NCBI GenBank assembly: GCA_029855935.1
Contig: JAGSHN010000018.1
Location: 1-64,000, forward strand
Reading direction: 5' to 3'
Length of the DNA stretch: 64,000 nucleotides
Source: Candidatus Thorarchaeota archaeon
GTDB lineage: Archaea; Asgardarchaeota; Thorarchaeia; Thorarchaeales; Thorarchaeaceae
The position numbers and the translations under genes are program-made. This document shows, one piece after another, positions 1-8,373 of this stretch; position 1 is the first letter of the stretch, and each line of letters starts with the position of its first letter. Below the pieces are notes generated by a model. It saw nothing but the letters and a program-made list of their open reading frames with translations. It made no database searches and was not told where the DNA came from.

Positions 1-1143
1 CACGAGAAGGGGATTGAGTACGGGCATATCATAGCTGACTACAAGAGATGGCCTCTCCTCGTCGACTCAGCAGGCCGGACACTGAGCCTCCCACCGATAA
101 TAAACAGCAACGATCTGGGGCGTGTGACAGAGGACACGCACGACATATTTGTGGAAGTGACAGGGACGCACCTCCTGACAGTGGAGCAGACACTGAACAT
201 CATGGTCACATCGCTCGCGGAACGCGGGGGGCGTATCGGGTCAGTGACAATCACGTACCCGAACGGCACCGTGCAGGAGACTCCCAACCTGCGCCCCCAG
301 ACAATGGATCTGCCTCTCGATGACATCCGTTCCCTGACAGGGCTGGACCTCACAGGCGAGAAGATTGTCGAGGCCCTTCAGAAGATATGCTACGGAGCCC
401 GTCTGATTGGCAAGAAGAGGGTGAGGGTCTCTATCCCGGCGTTCAGGGTGGACATCCTGCACCCCGTCGATGTGATAGAGGATGTAGCCATCGGCTACGG
501 CTTTGACCGCATCGAGGCCACGATGCCCTCAACAATGACCGCCGGAAGACTCAGACCTATCACACGGCTGAAGAACAAGTGCAGGGACCTGATGGTGGGT
601 GCAGGATATCAGGAGATCCTCAGTTACGTGATGACATCACCAGAGGTGCTGAACACCAAGATGCTGCGTGACAGGCCTATTGTCAGGGTGGGCAATCCAA
701 AGAGTGCGGAGTTCTCGGCCCTGAGGAACTCCCTTCTGCCAATCCTGATTGACTTTGCTGCAGCAAATCAACATGCCGACTACCCGCAGAAGGTGTTTGA
801 GGTGGGTGATGTTGTCATCCCAGACGAGACCAAGGAGACACGCGTGCACCACGAGTCTGTCGTGTGCGGCCTGGTTGCCGACACAAGGATCAATCTGACG
901 GACCTGATGAAGGACATCGGCTTTCTACTCAGAGGGATGGATCTCGATGGCAGATTTCGGTTCAAGACGCGACAGGATCCGAGCTTCATCGCAGGACGAT
1001 GTGGAACCATAGTTGTAGACGGTGCCGAGGTCGGCTACTTTGGAGAGGTCTCACCAGAGGTACTCACCAACTTTGAGATGGGCAGACCCGTCATGGCCTT
1101 TGAGTTGGTGCTGCCGGAGGAGGGGACCTGGGACAAGACCTAG
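1..1143 (+). CDS. pheT: Phenylalanyl-tRNA synthetase beta subunit, 5'-truncated by window edge
   Basis: The beta subunit of the (alphabeta)2 class II enzyme that charges tRNA-Phe in the cytoplasm. The frame is open from base 1 and continues upstream of the window; the first GTG, at 124, is internal, because the preceding codons read as conserved PheT sequence (HEKGIEYGHI). About 380 residues are visible. They cover the B5-like DNA-binding-fold region (LTGEKIVEALQKICYGA through IEDVAIGYGFDRI) and the inactive synthetase-like domain (GYQEILSYVMTSPE, FEVGDVV, GYFGEVSPEVL). It has the compact archaeal/eukaryotic form and ends without an anticodon-binding FDX-ACB domain. The alpha subunit would be expected nearby but is not in the window. 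The next gene is 85 bases downstream with its own TATA box. Confidence 0.95.
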   Translation, partial: HEKGIEYGHIIADYKRWPLLVDSAGRTLSLPPIINSNDLGRVTEDTHDIFVEVTGTHLLTVEQTLNIMVTSLAERGGRIGSVTITYPNGTVQETPNLRPQTMDLPLDDIRSLTGLDLTGEKIVEALQKICYGARLIGKKRVRVSIPAFRVDILHPVDVIEDVAIGYGFDRIEATMPSTMTAGRLRPITRLKNKCRDLMVGAGYQEILSYVMTSPEVLNTKMLRDRPIVRVGNPKSAEFSALRNSLLPILIDFAAANQHADYPQKVFEVGDVVIPDETKETRVHHESVVCGLVADTRINLTDLMKDIGFLLRGMDLDGRFRFKTRQDPSFIAGRCGTIVVDGAEVGYFGEVSPEVLTNFEMGRPVMAFELVLPEEGTWDKT

Positions 1144-1169
1144 GGACGGCTTGAATGACTGCAAAGAAA

Positions 1170-1179
1170 ACATATAAGC
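1170..1179 (+). promoter_or_regulatory. TATA box for the first small GTPase
   Basis: ACATATAAGC lies 50 bases before the ATG at 1229. Transcription would start near 1200, leaving a leader of about 28 bases that includes the GGAGG ribosome-binding site at 1214-1218. Confidence 0.5.
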
Positions 1180-1228
1180 CACTGACCAGAGTGAACTTCG
1201 GCGGTTCCCGCATGGAGGCACCGAATCT

Positions 1229-1822
1229 ATGAGTGCGAGGCCTTCGCCCTCCGATGATGACGAGGACGACACTGGGAGTTTCAAGTTCCGAGTGGTCCTC
1301 TTGGGGGAGGAGGGAGTAGGAAAGACCTCCCTTCTCAGGAGGTTCACAGAGAACTCTTTCGACCCCGAGTACAAGCAGACCATAGGTACGACCTTTGCGT
1401 CGAAGTCGGTCTCCGTGAGATGCAAGGATGGATACACGCGTACCGTGAACCTTGTAATATGGGATATGGGAGGGCAGGACACATACAAGGAGCTGAGGCG
1501 TCGCTTTATGAGGGGTGCGGCTGGCGCTGTCATCGTCTACGATGTGACACGCCCAGAGACATTCATGGCGATGAACAACTGGTTTGAGGCCTTTAGGAGC
1601 ACATGTCCTGGGGCCGATGTAATCATCTGTGCCAACAAGATAGACCTTGAGGACCAGCGAATGGTGCCGATAGAGCCGGGACTGATGCTCAGAGACTGGT
1701 TCCAAGCAGAGTACTACGAGACCTCTGCGAAGACGGGTCATCTGGTCGCTGATGTCTTTGCAAGACTGGCAGAGATAATGTTGGAGAAGAAGCTGAGTAA
1801 GTATGCAGAGCCAAGAATGTAG
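1229..1822 (+). CDS. Ras-like small GTPase (Rab/Ras superfamily)
   Basis: A small GTP-binding switch protein of 197 aa. All G motifs are present: P-loop GEEGVGKT (26-33), switch I threonine in TIGTTF (51-56), G3 DMGGQ (79-83, the catalytic Gln retained), G4 NKID (136-139) and G5 SAK (166-168). A short acidic, low-complexity N-terminus (residues 5-15) precedes the domain. There is no C-terminal Cys motif, so prenylation is unlikely and any membrane contact must come from a partner. It starts at ATG with GGAGG ten bases upstream. A CBS-domain gene follows after 30 bases and is probably co-transcribed; a second GTPase lies 1.4 kb downstream. Abundant Ras-like GTPases are an Asgard hallmark; the specific pathway cannot be told from sequence. 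Confidence 0.95.
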   Translation: MSARPSPSDDDEDDTGSFKFRVVLLGEEGVGKTSLLRRFTENSFDPEYKQTIGTTFASKSVSVRCKDGYTRTVNLVIWDMGGQDTYKELRRRFMRGAAGAVIVYDVTRPETFMAMNNWFEAFRSTCPGADVIICANKIDLEDQRMVPIEPGLMLRDWFQAEYYETSAKTGHLVADVFARLAEIMLEKKLSKYAEPRM

Positions 1823-1852
1823 ATACCGAGTCTGTCACGTGGTGGAGCCCCA

Positions 1853-2257
1853 ATGGTGACTGTCAGGGAATTCATGACCAACATCCTTGTGACTGCCGAT
1901 GCGGACACGCCCGTGGTGGAGGCCGCCCGACTGATGGCCGCAGAAGACATCGGCAGTCTCATAGTCACCAGCGGTGACGAGATGGTGGGGATTGTCACTC
2001 AACGTGATATCATCGAGGCACAGCTCCTCTCTCCCGAGACCTACAAGGACCTGACAGTCAGGGACATAATGGCAACTCAGGTCGTGAGCATAAGCCCTGA
2101 TGCGGATCTGTGGCACGCAATCTCGCTGATGGACCAGACTGGAAAGAAACACATTCCCGTGGTGGACAACCACGAGACCATCGGCGTCATATCTGCTACT
2201 GACATAATCAGGGTGCTGGCCACTATGAAGCTCATCGCCGACGGTGGCAAGGACTAG
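1853..2257 (+). CDS. Tandem CBS-domain protein
   Basis: A stand-alone pair of CBS domains (134 aa). Such Bateman modules usually bind adenosine nucleotides or SAM and act as cytoplasmic sensors. CBS1 spans about residues 7-65 (VREFMTNILVTADADTPVVEA, then GIVTQRDI) and CBS2 about 72-128 (VRDIMATQVVSISPD, then GVISATDIIRVL). There is no fused catalytic or DNA-binding domain. It starts at ATG with GGTGG seven bases upstream. It follows the small GTPase gene by 30 bases, so the two are probably one transcript, which makes nucleotide-state sensing tied to the GTPase a reasonable but untested idea. Confidence 0.93.
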   Translation: MVTVREFMTNILVTADADTPVVEAARLMAAEDIGSLIVTSGDEMVGIVTQRDIIEAQLLSPETYKDLTVRDIMATQVVSISPDADLWHAISLMDQTGKKHIPVVDNHETIGVISATDIIRVLATMKLIADGGKD

Positions 2258-2266
2258 TACAGACAG

Positions 2267-3115
2267 TCACGCTGGTTTGTACTTGGGAATCTCTGCGCGA
2301 ATCTCCTTCTTCAGCTTTAGGATGTCCCGTGCCTGAAGCTGGTGCCGCTTCTGATAGGAGGAGACGACACTGGCCCAACGGTCTATCTTGACCATTATCG
2401 GATCGCTCGGAGTCACCTTCATGATCTCGGCCTTGGCATCGTTCATCGTTGCAAGAACATCGCCAGCTATGCACCCCATTTTCATCGAGGCGATAATCCG
2501 CTCAAGCTGCTCTACGATCTTAAGCCCTTGCTCAAGCGAAACACGTGACGGCGCTGTGGCAGGAGCGGCCGCAGGGGGCGGTGCCTCCTGTGCCGCAGGA
2601 GCTGCCGCAGCTGGGGCTGCTACGGACGGCTGAGCAGGTGCCGTAGCGGCCTGTGCAGCAGCTACGGGTGCCGCTGCTGCGGGTGCTGGTGCCGGAACCT
2701 CGATGCTCTTCACCGTCTCCAAGAGCTCCTGCTTGAAGGCCTCGAGCTGCTCACCAAGGAACTTCCCGAGGAACCCAATCTCGGTCTTTATCATCTCAGC
2801 CAGTCGCTCAGTGTCTGCAGAGGCAGTGCCCTCGCCAGCGGGGGCTTTCGCACTCGTCATCGCAGGTGCTGAGAGTATCTCGTCCTTCGCTGCGCGCACC
2901 TCAGTCACAACGAGCTGAGCCAGCTCTGCAGAGAGGCTCTCCTCAGGACTGGACATGGTCTTCAGCTGCTCCAATATCTCCTCTTTTGCAATGCGCACTT
3001 CTGATTTGATCTCAGTGATGGCGCCGAGGATTGTTATCATGCGCTTGAGTGTCTCACCGAGCGCCTGGACCTTGGTCTCAATCTCGTTCAGTTTGTTGAG
3101 AAACTGCTCAGCCAT
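2267..3115 (-). CDS. Coiled-coil protein with Ala/Pro-rich linker, unknown function
   Basis: Not recognised. The 282-aa product has an N-terminal helical, heptad-like segment (about 1-60, MAEQFLNKLNEIETKVQALG), a second helical part (about 105-140), a long Ala/Pro-rich low-complexity linker (about 141-195), and a C-terminal helical region (about 195-282) rich in Lys and Glu. There is no signal peptide or membrane helix, so it is probably cytoplasmic. It is transcribed against its neighbours and sits between two small GTPase genes; it overlaps neither, and its stop lies 10 bases from the CBS gene stop. A GTPase effector or scaffold role is possible from position only. Confidence 0.85.
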   Translation of the reverse strand: MAEQFLNKLNEIETKVQALGETLKRMITILGAITEIKSEVRIAKEEILEQLKTMSSPEESLSAELAQLVVTEVRAAKDEILSAPAMTSAKAPAGEGTASADTERLAEMIKTEIGFLGKFLGEQLEAFKQELLETVKSIEVPAPAPAAAAPVAAAQAATAPAQPSVAAPAAAAPAAQEAPPPAAAPATAPSRVSLEQGLKIVEQLERIIASMKMGCIAGDVLATMNDAKAEIMKVTPSDPIMVKIDRWASVVSSYQKRHQLQARDILKLKKEIRAEIPKYKPA

Positions 3116-3221
3116 GGTAGTCGCACCGTCCGTGTGTTGTCGAAAGGATACAAACTCACAAAAAAAGGATTTGCCACGCCGAGACTGGCCACAAAGATTC
3201 GATTGAGACTGTCAGAAGAAC

Positions 3222-3230
3222 CATTAAATG
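3222..3230 (+). promoter_or_regulatory. TATA box for the second small GTPase
   Basis: CATTAAATG lies 28-36 bases before the GTG at 3258. Transcription would begin within a few bases of the start codon, giving a nearly leaderless mRNA. No Shine-Dalgarno is visible, which fits. Confidence 0.45.
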
Positions 3231-3257
3231 CGGTCCCACATCCTGAGGTAGTGTTCA

Positions 3258-3866
3258 GTGGACGGTGGAACGAGTTTGGCCTCCGATAGCATCACGCACA
3301 TGTTCAAGCTCGTCGCCCTCGGTGACGGTGCGGTCGGGAAGACCAGCTGTATCAGAAGATACACCGAGGGCAGCTTCAGCGAGCAGTACATAATGACTAT
3401 CGGGACCACCTTTGCACTCAAGACACTGACAGTCGACGTGCCCGGTCGCGGCAAGGTCAATTGCCGAATTGTTCTCTGGGACCTCGCAGGACAGCCGACG
3501 TACAACGAACTTCGTAGGCGGTATATGGCCGGGTCCTCTATGGCAATCATTGTCTACGACGTGACGAGACCACAGACATTTCTGAATGTAGGAGAGTGGT
3601 ACACCCGATTCACCACAGTGTGCCCCAATGCAGTCGTTGCCGTCGTCGCGAACAAGATTGACAGGCCAGACAGGCTGGTACCGCCAGAGGCGGGCGAGAT
3701 GATCGAGAAGTGGCTGGGCGTGCTGCATTTTGAGACCTCAGCCAAGACGGGCGACAACATTGACATAATGTTTGACGAGCTCGTAAAGAGAACGCTGCTC
3801 AAGCAGGAGGAGCTCGGAATATCGACGGGCGTTCAGCTGACCGGCCGGCCCACAAAGCTAATCTGA
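3258..3866 (+). CDS. Ras-like small GTPase (Rab/Ras superfamily)
   Basis: The second small GTPase of the window, 202 aa, with a clearly different sequence from the first. Motifs: P-loop GDGAVGKT (22-29), switch I TIGTTF (47-52), DLAGQ (75-79, canonical with the catalytic Gln), NKID (132-135) and SAK (161-163). The C-terminus (GISTGVQLTGRPTKLI) lacks a prenylation Cys. It starts at GTG 3258; an internal ATG at codon 15 is just before the GTPase fold and is a less likely alternative. A four-helix membrane protein gene follows after 25 bases and could be its membrane partner. Confidence 0.95.
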   Translation: MDGGTSLASDSITHMFKLVALGDGAVGKTSCIRRYTEGSFSEQYIMTIGTTFALKTLTVDVPGRGKVNCRIVLWDLAGQPTYNELRRRYMAGSSMAIIVYDVTRPQTFLNVGEWYTRFTTVCPNAVVAVVANKIDRPDRLVPPEAGEMIEKWLGVLHFETSAKTGDNIDIMFDELVKRTLLKQEELGISTGVQLTGRPTKLI

Positions 3867-3891
3867 GGTTCTAGTACGCCGTGACAACACA

Positions 3892-4428
3892 ATGACAAGC
3901 CGAAGAAAAATCGTCAGGGGTGCATTGGGTCACATTGCTCTATTCTTCATCAACTTCTGCGTTCTTGTAGGCGTTGTGGAGTCGTTTCAGCTTTTCAACG
4001 TTGGACTGCCCCTCCTCAACGTCATCATCCTCGGCTACATACTGATCCACACAGCTATCATGCTGTCCATACAGCTGGGCGTCCAGATTCTGGAGCTCAT
4101 CCGTATCCGAATGCCAACCCTGCTCGTGAGCTACTATTTTCAGTTCGACGACAACGAAACGATTCCAATCCCGCTACTCGACCCTACGAAGAGCCGTCTT
4201 GCGTTGATAGTGCTCTTACTGGTCCTGAGTGGAGGTCCTGTGTTCTATCCAATCTTCGCCATCTACGGATTCCTGCTCGTATATGCTCATCTTGTGAAGA
4301 TAGTGCTCGACCCCTCCACAATCCTATACTACTTCGAACTGTTCCTGAACTGGATGCCTCCGGTCTTTCTTGCCATCGTCTGCATCGTGGTAGTGTCGAT
4401 AATTGTCATAGAGCGGAGGCATCTGTGA
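3892..4428 (+). CDS. Polytopic membrane protein, unknown function
   Basis: Not recognised. The 178-aa hydrophobic protein has about four transmembrane segments: roughly 13-33 (HIALFFINFCVLVGVVE), 38-66, 102-138 (LALIVLLLVLSGGPVFYPI, possibly two passes) and 152-173 (MPPVFLAIVCIVVVSIIVI). Residues 74-100 form a polar loop containing YFQFDDNETIPIPLLDP. It starts at ATG 25 bases after the second GTPase gene, same strand, suggesting co-expression. Its last 23 bases overlap the convergent end of purA. Confidence 0.85.
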   Translation: MTSRRKIVRGALGHIALFFINFCVLVGVVESFQLFNVGLPLLNVIILGYILIHTAIMLSIQLGVQILELIRIRMPTLLVSYYFQFDDNETIPIPLLDPTKSRLALIVLLLVLSGGPVFYPIFAIYGFLLVYAHLVKIVLDPSTILYYFELFLNWMPPVFLAIVCIVVVSIIVIERRHL

Positions 4429-5722
4429 GGGAGGACAGTACACCTTCCACGACGACTGTGTCGCGTCGTGCCGGACCTGTCGACACAAGCGCAATCCTCG
4501 ACCTCGTGTGATGGGCCATCAGAGCGAGATACTCGCGCAGGCCCCCGGGGAGGTCGTCGTACGCCTTTGAAGAGGAGCGCCAGTCTTCGATCTCCTCAGG
4601 AGTCCAGCCTTCAACGTCCTCAAGTACTGGCTCGACGCGGGCCAGCACTCTGCTGTCGGCTGGAAACCTCGTCGTCTCCTCGCCGTTGATTCGATATGCG
4701 ACACAGACCCTCAGTGGCCGAATCCCGGCGAGAACGTCGACTTTCGTGACCGCAAGAGCTGTCACACCGTTGACACGACTTGCATAGCGGAGAGCGACCA
4801 GATCAAGCCATCCGCATCTTCTCGCTCGACCCGTCACTGTACCTCTCTCACCACCACGTTCCCGCAGCTCCTCACCCATCTCGTCACTGAGTTCGGTGGG
4901 GAATGGACCAGCCCCGACGCGGGTGGTGTATGCCTTGCACACACCGAGAACATCGTGTAGAAAGGAGGGCGGCACACCAGTCCCAACTGACGCAGCAGCT
5001 GCGACGCAGTTTGAACTCGTGACAAAGGGGTACGTACCGTGATCGATGTCGAGAAGTGTGCCCTGAGCGCCCTCGAAGAGCACCTTCTTGCCACTGTCCG
5101 TTGCATTGACAAGAAACTCGCCTGTGTCGGCCACACTGTCGCGTAGTGTCATGGCCATCTGTCTCAGCCGCAGCCAAGTGCGATGCGGATGGCACTCCAC
5201 AGAGGAGCCAAACAGGCGCTCCACGCGCCCGCGCTGGTACTCGAAGAAGGCATTCCATCGGTCCTCATCACCGTTCAGTAGGTCGATCATTCGAACGCCA
5301 GAACGGAGTATCTTGTCACCGTACGTGGGGCCGATGCCACGACGAGTGGTACCGACTCTGTTCTTGCCGCGGGCCTCATCAATCAGACCATCAACCTGAA
5401 TCTGCAGCGGGGTGATGATATGTGCCCTCTCGCTCAGAACGAGGTCAACAGGTATCCCAGAACGGGCCAGCTGCTCAATCTCGTGGATGAGGACATCGAG
5501 GTCCACAACAACACCGTTTCCAATCACCGCTGTCTTACCCTGCACAACACCGCTGGGCATGATGCGGAACTTGTACGTCGTGTCGCCCACTACAACGGTG
5601 TGGCCAGCATTGCTCCCACCTTGGAACCGGGCGACGATGTCGAACCCGCCTGCGAGACAGTCGACTACTTTTCCCTTTCCCTCGTCGCCCCACTGGAGGC
5701 CCACTGTCACCAGGTTTGTCAC
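4406..5722 (-). CDS. purA: Adenylosuccinate synthetase
   Basis: Catalyses GTP-dependent joining of IMP and aspartate to adenylosuccinate, the first committed step to AMP. The N-terminus carries the diagnostic GLQWGDEGKGK loop, followed by the NAGHTVV segment, GIGPTY, KVLFEGAQGTLLDIDHGTYP and the C-terminal base-recognition STGPARRDT. The product is 438 aa, the full bacterial/eukaryotic length rather than the roughly 340-aa form common in archaea. The start is GTG 5722, immediately before TNLVTVGLQWGDEG; the frame stays open a further 267 bases upstream, but that stretch overlaps the divergent reductase gene and its promoter and has no PurA character. A shared TATA element and a perfect palindrome lie upstream. 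Confidence 0.96.
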   Translation of the reverse strand: MTNLVTVGLQWGDEGKGKVVDCLAGGFDIVARFQGGSNAGHTVVVGDTTYKFRIMPSGVVQGKTAVIGNGVVVDLDVLIHEIEQLARSGIPVDLVLSERAHIITPLQIQVDGLIDEARGKNRVGTTRRGIGPTYGDKILRSGVRMIDLLNGDEDRWNAFFEYQRGRVERLFGSSVECHPHRTWLRLRQMAMTLRDSVADTGEFLVNATDSGKKVLFEGAQGTLLDIDHGTYPFVTSSNCVAAAASVGTGVPPSFLHDVLGVCKAYTTRVGAGPFPTELSDEMGEELRERGGERGTVTGRARRCGWLDLVALRYASRVNGVTALAVTKVDVLAGIRPLRVCVAYRINGEETTRFPADSRVLARVEPVLEDVEGWTPEEIEDWRSSSKAYDDLPGGLREYLALMAHHTRSRIALVSTGPARRDTVVVEGVLSSLTDASAL

Positions 5723-5775
5723 CGCTGACGCCCGTGACGACCGATGGGACAGCCCAGATAACGCTTTTGGCAGGA

Positions 5776-5791
5776 GAGAATGCGCATTCTC
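5776..5791. promoter_or_regulatory. 16-bp perfect palindrome at the purA/reductase divergent promoter
   Basis: GAGAATGCGCATTCTC equals its own reverse complement over all 16 positions. It lies between the TATA element (5801-5808) and the purA start, covering the expected purA transcription start, and is about 10 bases from the TATA box. This is where an archaeal repressor would block initiation. The cognate regulator is unknown. Confidence 0.55.
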
Positions 5792-5800
5792 ACCTACGAG

Positions 5801-5808
5801 TTTATATC
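5801..5808. promoter_or_regulatory. Shared TATA element for divergent purA and reductase genes
   Basis: TTTATATC reads as a good archaeal TATA box on both strands (GATATAAA on the minus strand). On the plus strand it sits 30-37 bases before the TTG start of the reductase, implying an almost leaderless mRNA; on the minus strand it gives a start site near 5777, a purA leader of about 55 bases. Confidence 0.5.
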
Positions 5809-5837
5809 TTGGACTTGCTTCGGCTCCTCGAACGACG

Positions 5838-7196
5838 TTGAGAAGGGTAGATGTCGTAGTTGTCGGAGCCGGGACCGCCGGTTGCGTCACCGCAAGACGA
5901 TGCGCAGAGATGGGCCTGAAGACCCTCATCCTAGAGAAGAAGAAGAGGGAGGATATTGGGAAAAAGGTCTGCGGTGACGAGATAAGCAAGTCACACTTCG
6001 ACGCAACTGGAATTGACTATCCGTCTGGGGACGAGGTTTCCAGTGTGGTTTCCGGCGCAGATGTCTACCCTCCAAACCTGCAGAACGAACTCATTGTGCG
6101 TGGGTGGTCCGACTTCGATGGATGGACCGTCAACCGGTGGCGTTTCGGACAGAGATTGCTGGAAGAGGCACTCAGGGCTGGCGCGACTCTCGTGGACCAA
6201 GCAAGAGCCGGAAACCCTGAGGTCCGCGCCGATAGAGTCGTTGGCGTACGATACAGGGATGTGCAATCGGGGCAGGAAGATGTCATCAGGGCCAAGCTCG
6301 TGGTGGATGCGAGCGGCTTTGCTGCAGTCATGAGAAACAACATTGACAGCCCGCTAGTCGAGAAGAGAGTTGCCAAGGAGGACGTTGCGCTCTGTTATCG
6401 AGAGATTGTCAAGCTCCGGGTCCCCATGGCCGAACCAGAGGTAGCACGAGTCTTCCTTGGTGGAAGGTTCGCCCCTAGGGGGTATGCGTGGATCTTCCCG
6501 AAGGGGCCACAGACCGTGAACACGGGTGTCGGAATTGGAGGCGGGAGCGGAGCGAGACCGCCACGTGCCCTGTATGAGCTCTTCAAGGAAGAGTACCCGC
6601 TTCTCTATGACTGCCAAGTAATTGAGGGGGGCGGTGGAGCTGTCCCGGTGAGAAGGCCCCTGAAGAGCCTTGTTGGAAATGGTGTCGCCTTTGTGGGAGA
6701 CGCCGCTCTGCAAGTCAACCCGATCCACGGTGGAGGGCTCGGGCCGGGGATGCGTGCAGGAATCATCCTAGGAGAGGTGGCCAAGGAGGCAATCGCCAGA
6801 CGCGACACCACTGCAAGAGGTCTATGGGACTACAACATACGGTACCTGACTGGCTATGGGAGAAGACTCGCCTCGCTTGAGGTGTTCCGTCGTCTGCTAC
6901 AGCAAGTGTCGGACGATGACATCAACTTCGGTTTTGAGAAGAGGCTACTTGAGGCGGGCGATCTGATGGCAGCAAACCGTGGCGAGGGTATCCCCATGGG
7001 GCTGCTGGAGAAAGTGAGACGGCTCAAGAGGGGAATCGGCAGACTCTCGCTTCTGAGAGACCTACAGCGTGCAGCTCGCCTGATGAAAAAGATGGACAGG
7101 CTGTACCGTCGCTATCCCCACGAGCCTGACCGGCTTGAGGCTTGGAACCAGTCCGTGCTTCAGGTCATCGAGGCGGCGGTGTTCGGCCGACGATAG
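5838..7196 (+). CDS. Geranylgeranyl reductase family FAD-dependent oxidoreductase
   Basis: A flavoprotein of the digeranylgeranylglycerophospholipid reductase family, whose members saturate the isoprenoid chains of archaeal membrane lipids (or of geranylgeranyl groups). The N-terminal Rossmann FAD motif is VVVVGAGTAGCVTARRCAEMG, followed by the family's K.CGDEIS segment and, near residue 300, the second FAD motif VGDAALQVNPIHGGGLGPGM. The 452-aa length is normal. The start is TTG 5838 (MRRVDVVVVGAG): the frame is open far upstream, but that part overlaps purA and the promoter. There is no Shine-Dalgarno and the TATA box is only about 30 bases away, so the mRNA is probably nearly leaderless. 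The exact substrate is not fixed by sequence. Confidence 0.9.
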   Translation: MRRVDVVVVGAGTAGCVTARRCAEMGLKTLILEKKKREDIGKKVCGDEISKSHFDATGIDYPSGDEVSSVVSGADVYPPNLQNELIVRGWSDFDGWTVNRWRFGQRLLEEALRAGATLVDQARAGNPEVRADRVVGVRYRDVQSGQEDVIRAKLVVDASGFAAVMRNNIDSPLVEKRVAKEDVALCYREIVKLRVPMAEPEVARVFLGGRFAPRGYAWIFPKGPQTVNTGVGIGGGSGARPPRALYELFKEEYPLLYDCQVIEGGGGAVPVRRPLKSLVGNGVAFVGDAALQVNPIHGGGLGPGMRAGIILGEVAKEAIARRDTTARGLWDYNIRYLTGYGRRLASLEVFRRLLQQVSDDDINFGFEKRLLEAGDLMAANRGEGIPMGLLEKVRRLKRGIGRLSLLRDLQRAARLMKKMDRLYRRYPHEPDRLEAWNQSVLQVIEAAVFGRR

Positions 7197-7300
7197 AGGG
7201 GATAACCTAGGACCAGCCCTTGCGAGGCGGGAAACGAGGGACCAGCGATATCGTGTCTTCAGGTGCGTGCAACAAGACAAAAAGAGAGAGGGTGGGGCAA

Positions 7301-7323
7301 GTGTGGTCCGCCACAGACCACAC
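7301..7323 (-). terminator. Probable radA transcription terminator
   Basis: An 8-bp inverted repeat (GTGTGGTC at 7301-7308, GACCACAC at 7316-7323) lies just beyond the radA stop. On the minus strand it is followed by a pyrimidine-rich tract with TTTTT at about 7279-7283. Confidence 0.5.
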
Positions 7324-7333
7324 TCAACGGAGA

Positions 7334-8260
7334 TCACACGTCACGAATTCCGTCCTTCGTGACGATGAATACTGCCTCGCCCTCAGGCAGATTGGGCGAG
7401 TCGACAAGTCGGCAGATTCTGCGTTCGCCTTTCGACTTGCGGAGATAGCACCGTGTCTGCGGTACGTGCGCGAGAACGTGACCACCAACCGGCGCTGTCG
7501 GGTCCCCAAAGAAGGCATCCGGACGCGCCATCACTTGATTTGTGATGAACACGGCCATGTTGTTGACTTCTGCGCCACGCCCCAGATGATGGAGATGCTT
7601 GTTCAGCTTCTGCTGACGCGCAGCCAGAGTCCCCCTGCCAGTATACTCTGCGCGGAAGTGACTCGTCACGGAGTCGACTACTAGGAGCCTTGCGTTCTTC
7701 TCGGGGGCCATCTCCATCGCCTGGTCACAGAGAAGAATCTGATGGTCGGAGTTGTAGGCGCGTGCCCATATCACATTCTTCAGAACCTTTGCGGGATCAA
7801 GGCCAAGTGCCTGTGCCATATCGACAAGACGCTCCGGTCTGAACGTCCCCTCAGTGTCGATGTAGATTGCCGTCGCGTCCAGACCACCCCTCTCAGGAGG
7901 CAACTGTACGTTGACTGCCAATTGGTGTGCCAACTGGGTCTTCCCCGACCTGAACGAGCCATACACCTCGGTAATGCTCTGTGTCTCTATTCCACCGCCG
8001 AGAATCTCGTCAAGCGCCTTCGAGCCTGTGGTGATCCGCCCTGCGCTCCTCCGCCGCTCAAGCAATAGGTCAGCAGTCTCGAATCCTATGTCCAGCATCT
8101 CACGGGCAGCCTTGATTATCTTCGTGGCCGTGGTCTCGCCAATGGAGCCGGCAGCGGCCAGCTCGGACGGTGAGGCCACAGCGATTGCCTCCACACTCTT
8201 GAAGCCGGCCTCGCTCAGCCTCTTCGCGATTGCGGGACCGACACCAGGCAGGTCCGTCAC
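7334..8260 (-). CDS. radA: DNA repair and recombination protein RadA (archaeal Rad51)
   Basis: An ATP-dependent recombinase that forms filaments on single-stranded DNA and drives strand exchange. An N-terminal HhH domain ([17 protein letters not shown]) is followed by the polymerisation and core domain with Walker A GSFRSGKT (101-108), Walker B LLVVDS, FRAEY, and the C-terminal LPEGEAVF. From the only canonical start, GTG 8260, it is 308 aa, somewhat short. The frame stays open upstream to a TGA at 8392-8394 and encodes an acidic stretch ([18 protein letters not shown]) typical of RadA N-termini. A GGAGG lies eight bases before an in-frame ATA at 8357-8359, so the real start may be this ATA (341 aa). 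Its promoter is at 8435-8443. Confidence 0.96.
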   Translation of the reverse strand: MTDLPGVGPAIAKRLSEAGFKSVEAIAVASPSELAAAGSIGETTATKIIKAAREMLDIGFETADLLLERRRSAGRITTGSKALDEILGGGIETQSITEVYGSFRSGKTQLAHQLAVNVQLPPERGGLDATAIYIDTEGTFRPERLVDMAQALGLDPAKVLKNVIWARAYNSDHQILLCDQAMEMAPEKNARLLVVDSVTSHFRAEYTGRGTLAARQQKLNKHLHHLGRGAEVNNMAVFITNQVMARPDAFFGDPTAPVGGHVLAHVPQTRCYLRKSKGERRICRLVDSPNLPEGEAVFIVTKDGIRDV

Positions 8261-8356
8261 ATCAAGGCCCGTGACGCTCTCGGCCTCCGCATCAACAATC
8301 CCATCTGCCGCTTCGAACTCTTCATAGTCCGATTCATCAAACTCTTCGTCGGGTGA

Positions 8357-8373
8357 TATCGTAAAGACCTCCC
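8357..8373 (-). promoter_or_regulatory. Strong Shine-Dalgarno in front of an ATA codon (probable true radA start)
   Basis: On the minus strand GGGAGGT (8373-8367) is followed by seven bases and then ATA (8359-8357), in frame with radA. No ATG, GTG or TTG exists in this frame between the TGA at 8392-8394 and GTG 8260, and GTG 8260 has no ribosome-binding site. Spacing and strength fit ATA as the start, or a sequence error or variant of an original ATG. Confidence 0.6.

Noticed and set aside
1091-1741. Minus-strand frame of 216 codons
   Set aside because: Antisense to the first small GTPase, whose G motifs are all intact on the plus strand.
5412-5837. Upstream extension of the reductase gene
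   Set aside because: It is antisense to purA and its promoter; the FAD motif begins right after TTG 5838.
5723-5989. Upstream extension of purA to the first ATG of the open frame
   Set aside because: The extension overlaps the divergent reductase gene and shared promoter, and its sequence has no PurA character; GTG 5722 directly precedes the conserved N-terminus.
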